A stretch of 21,896 bases of DNA from an uncultured Flavihumibacter sp. (GTDB lineage Bacteria; Bacteroidota; Bacteroidia; Chitinophagales; Chitinophagaceae), in NCBI GenBank assembly GCA_946482545.1, contig CAMLRX010000081.1:1-21896 (forward strand), in the 5' to 3' direction. The position numbers were made by a program, and so were the translations under genes. Shown piece by piece: positions 9,451-17,353 of this stretch. The notes under the pieces were generated by a model that worked only from the letters and a program-made list of their open reading frames with translations, did not search any database and was not told where the DNA came from. The stretch's first letter is position 1, and each line of letters starts with the position of its first letter.

Positions 9451-11133
9451 TTACCAGCCATGGTTCTGGATGAGCATTCTGTTGTTGGATATTTCACCGA
9501 AGGGGATCGCGTAGTAATACATCCGGGGAAGGAAGGTGATTCTACCGGCCACCACTCTTTCATACAGCGGATTGCCCGCATCATCCAGCGTGGTTTTCAT
9601 TCCTTCCAGTGTTTTGTTGAGTTCCGTTTCAGCGGTCTTCCAGCGGCGGAGGTCCCAGTAGCGCTGTTCTTCGAAAGCCATTTCTATCCTGCGTTCGTTG
9701 CGGATGAAAGCGCGCATCTGTTCCTGGGTTAGTCCAGTGGGAACACCATATCTATTGTCGGATCCGGCGGCGATACCCGCTCTTTTCCGGATATTGATGA
9801 GTTGGGTGGAAACGGCAGCCGTTGAGGGACCGGAGAATTCGTTGAGGGCTTCGGCATAATTCAGCATCACTTCTGCGATACGGAACAATACGAAATTGTG
9901 GTTCTGCCCGGAATACTGCGCGGCAGTAGCGAAGTTGCCCATAAATTTTCGCATATAGTAACCCGTTTGTGTCTGCACACCACCCCGGTTGGGTTTATCC
10001 AGGCCACCTTCAAAAGTCTGCACACCACGGTTCAGCCACTGGCTTCCATTGCGGAGGACCGTATTCGCCAAACGCGGATCACGGCTGTTGTACGGATTGG
10101 CGGCATTGTAACCGGAAGTGGGGTCGGTAATGGCTTTTCCGTTCGCCATGGGAAACGCATCCACCAGTTGCTGGGTAGGACTTGTAGCACCGTTACTTAC
10201 GCCATTCAGCGTATAGCCTACAGGTCCATTATTGGTTTCCACATCGGTGGTGGTACCGCGTAAGAAAGAAAGGATCACTTCATTGTTGCGCCTGTTCAGG
10301 AAAACGTTGTTGTAGGTGCCTTCCAGGGTATACACATTCAGCGTGAGCAGTTCATTCGCAGCTTTCGCGGCGAGGTCCCATCGGTTCAGGTCGTATTCAG
10401 GATAACCCATCACCGCTTTTTGTGCGGCGGAAGCCGCAGCGGGAACACCACCATTGTACAACGGACTGGCGGCATACAGCAGTACGCGGGCTTTCAAAGC
10501 GATGGCGGAACCTCTTGAAGCCTTCCCGAAATCGGGTGTGGGCACAGGTTCAAGGAACACCTGGGTTTTAACGGCATCACATTCGGAAACGATATAATCC
10601 ACGCATTCCGCGAAGGTGTTGCGGGGCAACTGGATATCGTCTTCCGGAGAAAATACCCGGTCGCCTATCAAAGGCACGCCACCGTAACGTTTCAGCAGTT
10701 CAAAGTAGAAGAAGGCCCGCAGGAAACGCGCTTCTGCTTTCCAGCGCTTCACCTCATCCGGCTTCGGCACGATGTCTATTTTAGAAAGAAAAAGATTCAC
10801 TTTCCGGATACCGCCATAGTATTTGCTCCACGCGCCATCGGGATGCGACGCGTTGGTAAGATTGCCTTGGATGATGGATTGAATAGCCGTTCCGAAACGG
10901 GAAGGCATGGCATCATCGGTAGCCGCATCCAGGACATCTCCGCCAATGCGGTTAAAACCCGTGGGCATCTCCGCGTAAATATTAGCAAGGAACTGCTGCG
11001 CATTCAGCCCATTCTGATCGAGTGGATCGAAGATGATCTCTTCCGTGAAATTCTCGAGGGGACCGTTCTCATATTTTTTGCACCCGGCCACCGACAATGC
11101 GGCCAGCAGCGCTATATAATAAAATTTGCTCAT
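9451..11133 (-). CDS. SusD/RagB-family surface glycan-binding lipoprotein (first pair)
   Basis: The 560-residue lipoprotein has signal peptide II with lipobox VAGC (15-18) and lipidated C18. SusD family blocks are AEARFLRAFFYFELLKRYGG (133-152) then VPLIGDRVF, LPRNTFAECVDYI, ALKARVLLYAASPLYNGG, ITDPTSGYN..SRDPRL, and IRKRAGI followed by NERRIEMAFEEQRYWDLRRW. It ends with the usual SusD tail (..MLIQNHGW). It starts only 2 bases after the SusC-like stop at 11136, so the pair is almost certainly translated together. The protein is predicted to form the hinged lid of that transporter on the cell surface. It is clearly related to the SusD-like protein at 4592-6337, but the stretch around 270-310 and the loops differ, which may reflect different ligands or different chain lengths of one glycan. 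Confidence 0.95.
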   Translation of the reverse strand: MSKFYYIALLAALSVAGCKKYENGPLENFTEEIIFDPLDQNGLNAQQFLANIYAEMPTGFNRIGGDVLDAATDDAMPSRFGTAIQSIIQGNLTNASHPDGAWSKYYGGIRKVNLFLSKIDIVPKPDEVKRWKAEARFLRAFFYFELLKRYGGVPLIGDRVFSPEDDIQLPRNTFAECVDYIVSECDAVKTQVFLEPVPTPDFGKASRGSAIALKARVLLYAASPLYNGGVPAAASAAQKAVMGYPEYDLNRWDLAAKAANELLTLNVYTLEGTYNNVFLNRRNNEVILSFLRGTTTDVETNNGPVGYTLNGVSNGATSPTQQLVDAFPMANGKAITDPTSGYNAANPYNSRDPRLANTVLRNGSQWLNRGVQTFEGGLDKPNRGGVQTQTGYYMRKFMGNFATAAQYSGQNHNFVLFRIAEVMLNYAEALNEFSGPSTAAVSTQLINIRKRAGIAAGSDNRYGVPTGLTQEQMRAFIRNERRIEMAFEEQRYWDLRRWKTAETELNKTLEGMKTTLDDAGNPLYERVVAGRITFLPRMYYYAIPFGEISNNRMLIQNHGW

Positions 11134-11135
11134 AA

Positions 11136-13889
11136 TTAAAGTTTGATGGTAAGGCCCGCGTTAAACGTTTTCATAATAGGATATGCGCCCGCAAGCCCTT
11201 CGGGGTCTATATTCCATTTGTTTAGCGAAGAGAACGTAACGGGATTGGTGGCGTTTACGAATACGCGTACCAGTTGCAACCTGGCTTTTCCCGCCACGGC
11301 AGATGGTAGCGTGTAACCCAGTTCCACACTGCGTATCCGGGCATAATCCCCTTTGTGTATCCAATACGAAGACGTGAGCTGGTTGTTGGTATTGTTGCCC
11401 AGCCACAGACGCGGGTAAGCGGCATCCGTAGTATTTTGGGGTGTCCACCTGTTGGTCTGGTATTCATATACCTGGGCCCGTCCGTTGTTCTGGAACGCCA
11501 TAAAACCGCCGAGTTGCTTATTGATATTGGCTGCGCCCTGGAAAAGCACATGCAGGTCGAAACCTTTTACTTCTACCCCGGTGTTCAGTCCGCAGTAAAT
11601 TTGCGGCGCGGTATTGCCGATCACCTGCCGGTCGGCGGCATCTATCAAACCATCCTCATTCAGGTCACGATAGCGGATATCGCCGGGCACAATGCCCGCA
11701 CCCTGGAAAGCATGCGCGTCAATTTCCGCCTGTGAAGCGAACAGTCCGTCCGCTACATAACCATACGCTGCACCAACTGGTTTGCCTGTTTGCAGCATGT
11801 AGGCGTACATGCGGTTCGGTTCAGCCAACTTCAGCACTTCCGTTTTCAGGATGGTAAGGTTGGGGGCGATAAAATAACTGAAAGCGCCTTTCTTTTCCTG
11901 CCAGCCCGCTGTTACTTCAAGTCCGGAATACCGGTTGGAACCGAAGTTCTCCCGTACATATTCAGTTCCCAGCATATCCGAACCATTCTGGCGCGATTGT
12001 ACGAGGTCGAAGTATTTATCGCGGAAGTAATCAACGGTAATGTTCAACTTGTTTTTCAGCAATACCGCATCCACGCCCACATTCAGCTTATCCGCCTTTT
12101 CAAAACTGATAAAGGGGTTGGCGAGTGTGCCCTGTTGCAAGGTAGTGGTGGAGGAAGGAACCGTGTTGCCAAAGCCATATCCGGAACCCGTGGTGTAATA
12201 CTGGTAATAATCATAGTAACCTACATTGGCGTTGCCGGTTCTGCCAAAAGATGCACGTAATTTCAGGTCGTTGAGCCAGCCAGCCTTGTTTTGAAGAAAA
12301 TTTTCTTTGGTGAGGTTCCAGCCCAGACCGATGGCGGGAAAGAACCCGTACCTGTTTTCTTTGGGCAGCCGCTGCGTTCCGTTGTAGCTCATAGCCAGAT
12401 CGATGAAGTATTTATCGTTCCTGTCGTAAGAGATTTTAGTGGCGGCGCCTGAATAGTTGAAAGGCAGTTCGGAGTTCACCATCCTGTTGTCGTTGTTGTA
12501 CAGGGCGATGACGTCCAGGTTATCGTTGGAAGAAAGTTTTTTGGAATACCCGAGTGAGAGTTCGGTATAAAATAACCTGTTCTGACTGTTCACGGCAATC
12601 GAATTAGACTGATCCGTTGTAACACCGTACACATCGTAGGATTTTATCCCACCCGCGCTTGTATTTTCACGGAACACCGCGAAGTTTTTACTCCGGTTGA
12701 TGGTTTCCCGCTGGTAGCCGTTGATGGCAGCGAGTCCTTTCACCCATAATCCTTTAGCGATCACGTCCAGTTTTCCTTTCAGGCTCACATCGGCTTTAAA
12801 GTCGCGCTCATAAACCGGTCGGTAGCCTGATAGTACTGTTTGGCCGTAGAGGTTCTGGCGGTAGTCGAGGTTGCCGCCCAGGGAGCTATCGGAGTTAAGA
12901 ACCGGATACGCATTATTCGGGGTGTTGGCGATATTGTCGAAGATGGTACCTGTGGTAGCGCCCGGCTGGTTGGAATTCTGTATCCTGCCAATGAGGTTCA
13001 CGGAAGTGGTCACCGACTTACTAAGATCAATCTCAATATTGGAGCGGATGATATACCTTTTGTAATCGGAGTTGGTATTGTAGGTATTGAAGTCTTCGGT
13101 TTTCAGGAGTCCTGCCTGGTGGAGGTAATCGAGGTTCACGAAATACCTTGTCGTTTTATTTCCACCTGAAACGGAGAGGTCGTATCGGCTGAGTGGCGCC
13201 TGATTTTCGAGAATCGCCCGTTGCCAATCCACGTTCGGGCGGGCGATAGGATTAGTTCCGTCTCTGTAAGCAGCGATATCAGCAGCCGAATACACGGGTG
13301 CATTCCCTTCATTTGCGAGCGCTTCGTTGTAAAGCGTTGCGTAAGTGGCGGCATCCACGAACTTCGGAAGTTGGGTGGGCCGTTGCACCCCATGCCTGGC
13401 GGTAAATTCAATATGCTGACCAGGAACCCTGGTGCCTTTTTTAGTAGTGATGAGGATTGCCCCGTTGGAACCCCTCAGTCCCAGCATGGCCGTGGCTACG
13501 GCATCTTTTAATAAAGTAATGGATTCGATCTGTTCCGGGTTCAGGGATGGAAAACTCTGTGGTGTCCCATCAATCAACACCAGTGGCTGCTGACCACGGA
13601 GGAAAACATTCACATCATCGAAACCGGGTTCTCCAATTGTTTGGGTGGTGAACAGGCCTGCCATTCTGCCCGTGAGCCATCCTCCGAAAGTGGTGGAAAC
13701 GGTTTTCCTGAGTTCAGGGCTGTAAATTTCAGTAACAGCGGCGGTAGTCCTTTTTTTAGGGATAGACTGGTAGAGCAGTTGAACGCTTCCGGTGGCGTTT
13801 TCCAGGGTGGAGGTGTCCACCGGTGTTTGTGCCATGGAGAGACCGGATACCAACACGATGCCCAGGCAGCATTGCAATCGTTTTATCAT
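11136..13889 (-). CDS. SusC-like TonB-linked transporter lacking the N-terminal CPD-like domain
   Basis: I take the ATG at 13889-13887 as the start (917 residues) because it begins a clean signal peptide (MIKRLQCC..SGLSMA, 1-20). A longer reading from a TTG at 13916 adds nine residues of no evident use. After the signal there are only about 25 residues before the plug region (VQLLYQSIPKKR at 36-47, WLTGRMAGL at 71-79, VFLRG at 95-99, LVLIDGTP at 103-110, LLKDAVATAMLGLRGSNGAI, ITTKKG ending at 152). The carboxypeptidase-regulatory-like domain of about 80 residues found in the SusC at 6374-9433 is therefore absent. The barrel follows and ends ..FNAGLTIKL. Plug and early-barrel blocks match the downstream SusC (LPKFVD, NVDW, SGGNKTTRYFV, YKRYIIRSN), marking it as a paralogue. 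It is the first gene of the locus after the regulator. Confidence 0.93.
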   Translation of the reverse strand: MIKRLQCCLGIVLVSGLSMAQTPVDTSTLENATGSVQLLYQSIPKKRTTAAVTEIYSPELRKTVSTTFGGWLTGRMAGLFTTQTIGEPGFDDVNVFLRGQQPLVLIDGTPQSFPSLNPEQIESITLLKDAVATAMLGLRGSNGAILITTKKGTRVPGQHIEFTARHGVQRPTQLPKFVDAATYATLYNEALANEGNAPVYSAADIAAYRDGTNPIARPNVDWQRAILENQAPLSRYDLSVSGGNKTTRYFVNLDYLHQAGLLKTEDFNTYNTNSDYKRYIIRSNIEIDLSKSVTTSVNLIGRIQNSNQPGATTGTIFDNIANTPNNAYPVLNSDSSLGGNLDYRQNLYGQTVLSGYRPVYERDFKADVSLKGKLDVIAKGLWVKGLAAINGYQRETINRSKNFAVFRENTSAGGIKSYDVYGVTTDQSNSIAVNSQNRLFYTELSLGYSKKLSSNDNLDVIALYNNDNRMVNSELPFNYSGAATKISYDRNDKYFIDLAMSYNGTQRLPKENRYGFFPAIGLGWNLTKENFLQNKAGWLNDLKLRASFGRTGNANVGYYDYYQYYTTGSGYGFGNTVPSSTTTLQQGTLANPFISFEKADKLNVGVDAVLLKNKLNITVDYFRDKYFDLVQSRQNGSDMLGTEYVRENFGSNRYSGLEVTAGWQEKKGAFSYFIAPNLTILKTEVLKLAEPNRMYAYMLQTGKPVGAAYGYVADGLFASQAEIDAHAFQGAGIVPGDIRYRDLNEDGLIDAADRQVIGNTAPQIYCGLNTGVEVKGFDLHVLFQGAANINKQLGGFMAFQNNGRAQVYEYQTNRWTPQNTTDAAYPRLWLGNNTNNQLTSSYWIHKGDYARIRSVELGYTLPSAVAGKARLQLVRVFVNATNPVTFSSLNKWNIDPEGLAGAYPIMKTFNAGLTIKL

Positions 13890-13913
13890 TATAGCAGCAA
13901 TTTGGTAATGGAA

Positions 13914-13945
13914 CAAAGTTGGGGCACCAGGCCGCCAAAAACAAA
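13914..13945 (-). promoter_or_regulatory. Candidate Bacteroidota-type promoter of the SusCD/GH2 operon
   Basis: Read on the minus strand, TTTG (13945-13942) is followed after 20 bases by CAACTTTG (13921-13914). The known Bacteroidota consensus is TTTG, 19-21 bases, TAnnTTTG, so only the first base of the -7 box departs from it. It would place the transcript start near 13907, about 18 bases before the chosen ATG of the first SusC. The rest of 13890-14071 is AT-rich and lacks a convincing terminator for the regulator gene, so read-through from the regulator is also possible. Confidence 0.4.
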
Positions 13946-14071
13946 TATTCCACTACGTCAAAACCTCTACATGATTTATATTTAAAATTGAAAATCAATT
14001 ACTTAAAAATACTTCAAAAGAAACAGCGGTACTCATGGGGGTACGACAATCTTTTTTTACCGGCAGCCTTC

Positions 14072-16999
14072 TTATTGATCCGGACTTTCGTTGGGCCGGG
14101 TAATATTGATGAGGAAGTCGAACAAACTGGTATCGTTGGTGGTGAGGTTAAGTTTTTTACGAAGACGGTAACGGCTGGTTTCCACGCCGCGGATGGAGAT
14201 ATTCATGAGTTGCGCAATCTCTTTGGTGGAGAGGTTCAGGCGCAAATAGGCGGCGAGTTTCAGTTCAGACGAGGTGAGGTCGGGGCAATACTCTTTTAAT
14301 TTACCCAGATAATTGGTGTGTACGCTGTCGAAATGGCGGGCGAACTGCTCCCATTCCTGGTCGTGGTCCAGTTCGTTCTCGATCATTTTTACGATTTTCT
14401 GGAATTCCTTACCGGCTTTCTGGGGATCGGCATTGCTCCGGTAGTCGGAAAGATCGGTCCTTACTTTGGTAAGAAACTCCTTTTTGCGCACCAGGTTCAT
14501 CGCGGAAGAGGCCAGTTCGGCGTTCTTGTGCTCCAGTTCTGCCTGCAGCTTTTCGTTCTTCAGTTCTATGATCTGCTTTTCGCTTTTGCCGATTTCCAGT
14601 TCGTGGAGTATACGTAATTGTTGTTGTTCTTCCGCGTAGCGCCGTTGTTGTTCCTCCAGTTTTTTTCTTTCCCGGCGCTTGTATTTTTCCTGCTGGCGCT
14701 TGTAGAAAATGTACAGGATTCCGAAGAAGGCCGCACTGTAAAGCAGCCATGCCCACCAGGTCTGGTACCAGGGCGGTAAAATCGTGAACCGGTAGGAAGC
14801 AATGGTAGATTCGTTGTCGAAATTGTTCCGGCTTTTTACTTTGAACGTGTAGGATCCGGCCGGAAGATTGGTGTATTCTTTTTCTGTTCTTTTGGTCCAT
14901 TCCCCCCAGTTCCGGTCGAAACCCTCGAGGAAATAACTGTATTCCGTGTTGTGTTTCTGGCCATAGAGAATGGAGGTGCATTCAAAACGGATGGAATTGT
15001 TGTCATACCGTACAGCGGGCGTTTCCGTTCCATTTTCCGTGAGGTATCCCCCAAAAATCACTGTATCCGCATTTCCACCGGCGCTTACTTTCCGGATCAG
15101 TGTTTTCAACGGGTACTTGCTCTTTTTATACCGGGCATAGTTCAGGTGAAAAAACCCTTTTTCCGCCGCGATAAACACGTTGGTGCTGTCCACCACATTG
15201 ATGTGCTCGAAGCCATTCGCCAGTATCTTATCATCGAGTTCCGGGATATACATGAGCGATGGCTTGCCAGAAGAGCGGTCCACCACTCCGAGTTTGCGGT
15301 TGGTACAAAACCAGATATTACCGTAACGGTCCTCTTTCATGTAATCGACCGCCGTATTGCCGAACAGGTTCTTAAACCTGGCCGACTCCACAAAGTCTTC
15401 CTGTTCTTCACTGTATTCAAAAATACCGTTGTCGCTGGTAAGGATCAGTTTGCCGGCGATACTGTATATATGGTTGTGATTTTCCGAGAGCAACTTTTTC
15501 CGGTCGGCGTAATCGGCTACGGAGGCAGTGCCATCTTTACCGATGGTGATCTTGTACAATCCTTTGTAGGGATGAATGGCCCATACATTGTTGTTGTGTT
15601 TTTCGATAAAGCGGGCGGATTCAAAATGAACGCTTTTCTCAGGATTGAAAAAGCGGTCGTTCCTGTAATTGTAAAAATTGATCCCATTGTACGATCCTGC
15701 CATGATGAGCGTGGAAGGAACGCTGTCGTAAACGGGTTTGAACAACCAGAAACCACTTTTGCTGTCGATCACTGAAGCGGCATTGTCAAGAATATGAAAC
15801 GCCCCTTTGTTGTGTCCCATCAGGAGTTGACCGTTCACTTCCGACAGGTTCCACACCTGTCCTTTTGTTTTATCGACCAGTGAAAAAACGCCTTTGGTAT
15901 AACTGAGGTCTTCGCCCTGGTTGGAGAGGGGAACGGAAAAAAGTCCTGATGCCAGCCCCAGGTACAGGTATCCGTTATGTATATACGAAGTGTAGCCTGA
16001 ATTGCGATCGTCGGTTTCCGGGAAGATGTTCTTAATGGAATTGCTGTAGGTGAGCAGATCGATGCCGTTATCCAGTCCCAGCCAGAGGTTTTCGTCTTTA
16101 TCGAGGAAAATGCTGAGCACATTGTTGTTCTGGATTCCTTCTTTTTTGGTGAATTTCTGGATGAAGTTCCCCGATTTAGTGATCACCACGCACCCCCCGA
16201 GGTTAGTGGGCAGGGCGAGTTTATCGGGAGAGAGCCATACGGCACCGAATATGTTCATGGCTGCGACTATTTTGATATCGGGCGTTTCGTAGCGGTACAG
16301 GGAATCGTTGTGCACGATGAAAAGTCCGTGCGAGATGGAAGTTACCAGGGTACTGTCCTTCCCGAAATCGATGGCGTTTTTGAATTGAATGCCTGCGGGA
16401 AGAGCGCCGGTCCTGATCTTTCTTATCCATTTATCCCCGATGTAAGAAAGGAGTCCCTCCACATTATCGTATGCGAGGAGGTGTTGGGAGCTGTTGCCCA
16501 TGAAATTGAAATTCACGCCGTTCCAGGTAGTGAGTTTGTCCTTCGCGAAACGGATGATCTTCCTGTTGGCGCGAAAAAAGATTTCTTTGTTGAAAATGCT
16601 CACGTTCCAGACATCCGCGAAATCAAACTCCGCGGGCGGCAACATTTTTTTGAGAGAAGTATATTCGAGTTCCCCGTTTTTTCCTGGGAAGAAATAACCG
16701 AATTCCCCCTGGCCGCCCACATAAATCCTTTCATCCGCATCAATGGCTATTGAGCGTACAATGGTGGCGTTGGGCAGGGGATAAGTTCTCCAGAAAGCGC
16801 CGTCGAAAGAGAGCAGACCATTATTATTGCCGAAATACATAATACCGTGTTTGTCCTGGGCGATGGCCCAGTTCTGCCTGCCGGCATTGTAATCCTGTTT
16901 CAGGTAGTTGGTGATGTTGGGAATACCGATGGTATTCTGCGCACCGGCACGGAGTGTAAAGAAGAGGAGCGCCGTCAGCAAAAAAGCAGTAGTTCTCAT
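14072..16999 (-). CDS. Membrane-anchored propeller/Y_Y_Y sensor with LuxR-type HTH
   Basis: I chose the ATG at 16999-16997 (975 residues), which begins a signal peptide (MRTTAFLL..RAGA, 1-20). A TTG eight codons upstream is the less likely alternative. The periplasmic part (about 21-660) has repeated two-component-regulator propeller blades, for example GIMYFGNNNGLLSFDG, ENLWLGLDNGIDLL and GNIWFCTNRKLGVVD. The Y_Y_Y domain (about 668-741) contains EYSYFLEGFDRNWGEW and YTNLPAGSYTFKVKSRNN. One transmembrane helix (about 748-766, WWAWLLYSAAFFGILYIFY) leads to a charged coiled coil (about 767-842) and a LuxR/GerE-type helix-turn-helix (about 908-952: LTSSELKLAAYLRLNLSTKE, then IAQLM, RGVETSRYRLRKKL). 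There is no histidine kinase, ATPase or receiver domain. It lies 182 bases upstream of the SusCD/GH2 operon on the same strand and is its probable activator; the ligand is unknown. Confidence 0.9.
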   Translation of the reverse strand: MRTTAFLLTALLFFTLRAGAQNTIGIPNITNYLKQDYNAGRQNWAIAQDKHGIMYFGNNNGLLSFDGAFWRTYPLPNATIVRSIAIDADERIYVGGQGEFGYFFPGKNGELEYTSLKKMLPPAEFDFADVWNVSIFNKEIFFRANRKIIRFAKDKLTTWNGVNFNFMGNSSQHLLAYDNVEGLLSYIGDKWIRKIRTGALPAGIQFKNAIDFGKDSTLVTSISHGLFIVHNDSLYRYETPDIKIVAAMNIFGAVWLSPDKLALPTNLGGCVVITKSGNFIQKFTKKEGIQNNNVLSIFLDKDENLWLGLDNGIDLLTYSNSIKNIFPETDDRNSGYTSYIHNGYLYLGLASGLFSVPLSNQGEDLSYTKGVFSLVDKTKGQVWNLSEVNGQLLMGHNKGAFHILDNAASVIDSKSGFWLFKPVYDSVPSTLIMAGSYNGINFYNYRNDRFFNPEKSVHFESARFIEKHNNNVWAIHPYKGLYKITIGKDGTASVADYADRKKLLSENHNHIYSIAGKLILTSDNGIFEYSEEQEDFVESARFKNLFGNTAVDYMKEDRYGNIWFCTNRKLGVVDRSSGKPSLMYIPELDDKILANGFEHINVVDSTNVFIAAEKGFFHLNYARYKKSKYPLKTLIRKVSAGGNADTVIFGGYLTENGTETPAVRYDNNSIRFECTSILYGQKHNTEYSYFLEGFDRNWGEWTKRTEKEYTNLPAGSYTFKVKSRNNFDNESTIASYRFTILPPWYQTWWAWLLYSAAFFGILYIFYKRQQEKYKRRERKKLEEQQRRYAEEQQQLRILHELEIGKSEKQIIELKNEKLQAELEHKNAELASSAMNLVRKKEFLTKVRTDLSDYRSNADPQKAGKEFQKIVKMIENELDHDQEWEQFARHFDSVHTNYLGKLKEYCPDLTSSELKLAAYLRLNLSTKEIAQLMNISIRGVETSRYRLRKKLNLTTNDTSLFDFLINITRPNESPDQ

Positions 17000-17020
17000 G
17001 CGCAAGTGAATCGTTTGGAA

Positions 17021-17028
17021 CAAAAATA
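17021..17028 (-). promoter_or_regulatory. Candidate -7 box upstream of the regulator gene
   Basis: On the minus strand this reads TATTTTTG, a full match to the Bacteroidota -7 consensus TAnnTTTG. It would start a transcript about 15 bases before the chosen ATG at 16999. The weakness is the -33 element: 19-21 bases upstream only ATTA or TTAC is present where TTTG is expected. The regulator may need an activator, or may be weakly expressed, if this box is real. Confidence 0.3.
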
Positions 17029-17053
17029 GGCGATTCGCACATAGAAGGTAATC

Positions 17054-17160
17054 GGAGGAGGATTCTAACGATTGAAGAGAATGAGCGACTTCCCGAAAAG
17101 TGTATGGAATACTTCACGAAGGAGGAGGCTTTACGAAGGCATGGGTGACTTCCCGAAAAG
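17054..17160 (+). repeat. Degenerate direct repeat, two units
   Basis: Unit one spans 17054-17100 and unit two spans 17121-17160. Both open with GGAGGAGG and close with ATGRGYGACTTCCCGAAAAG (17081-17100 and 17141-17160, 18 of 20 bases identical). The closing blocks are exactly 60 bases apart, while the opening blocks are 67 apart, so the middle has lost bases. The closing blocks lie in one plus-strand frame: ATG at 17081 reads 29 codons to TGA at 17168-17170, giving MSDFPKS and then MGDFPKR, each ATG preceded by GGAGGAGG. The repeat could be a pair of protein-binding sites, a decaying tandem duplication, or a micro-ORF. The sequence does not decide between these. Confidence 0.6.
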
Positions 17161-17296
17161 GTTAGGGTGAAAAAAAACGGAGAGGAGCGTTTTTAAACGG
17201 GGTGTGCCGGTTTTTGTTAGAAGTTCGCGTTCGGTGAAAATACGGGTTACCCGGTGCCACCGACGTTGTTTTCTACCGATGCACCTGTTGAAATGG

Positions 17297-17335
17297 ACGT
17301 GGCCGCATCGGTGTTTTACACCAAGGCGGCCACGT
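17297..17335 (-). terminator. Nested hairpin downstream of the diheme peroxidase gene
   Basis: A perfect 10-base inverted repeat, ACGTGGCCGC (17297-17306) and GCGGCCACGT (17326-17335), encloses a second perfect arm pair, GGTGT and ACACC (17310-17314 and 17318-17322). A three-base loop and a small symmetric internal bulge (ATC opposite AAG) complete one 39-base stem-loop. It begins 18 bases after the TAA of the peroxidase gene. The position suggests transcript end formation or 3'-end protection for the redox/SusCD operon. There is no U tract on the minus strand after the stem, so it is not a textbook intrinsic terminator. Confidence 0.45.
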
Positions 17336-17353
17336 GTTAAAACTTTAGCGGTT

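Larger units (their letters stand above)
17000..17353. other. Intergenic region between the redox/SusCD operon and the regulator
   Basis: This 354-base gap is the longest non-coding stretch in the window. From high to low coordinates it holds the nested hairpin 17297-17335 and two overlapping 11-base near-palindromes (CGGGTTACCCG at 17243-17253 and CGGTGCCACCG at 17252-17262). An A/T-rich inverted repeat follows (AAAAACG 17173-17179 and CGTTTTT 17188-17194), then the direct repeat 17054-17160 and a TATTTTTG box at 17028-17021. No protein homologous to a known family was recognised in it. Confidence 0.7.

Noticed and set aside
14012..14055. GGTACTCATGGGGGTAC region as a terminator of the regulator gene
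   Set aside because: Arms are only four to five bases with poor flanking symmetry; not convincing as a stable hairpin.
14951..15775. Plus-strand open frame of 274 codons
   Set aside because: It lies wholly inside the regulator gene on the other strand, has no recognisable domain, and reads as the usual antisense shadow of a GC-balanced gene.
14072..16999. Hybrid two-component system regulator
   Set aside because: Propeller and Y_Y_Y domains fit, but no histidine kinase, ATPase or receiver motif is present, and the HTH is LuxR-type rather than AraC-type.
17297..17335. Canonical intrinsic terminator
   Set aside because: The stem is strong but no U tract follows on the minus strand, so it is reported only as a probable 3'-end structure.
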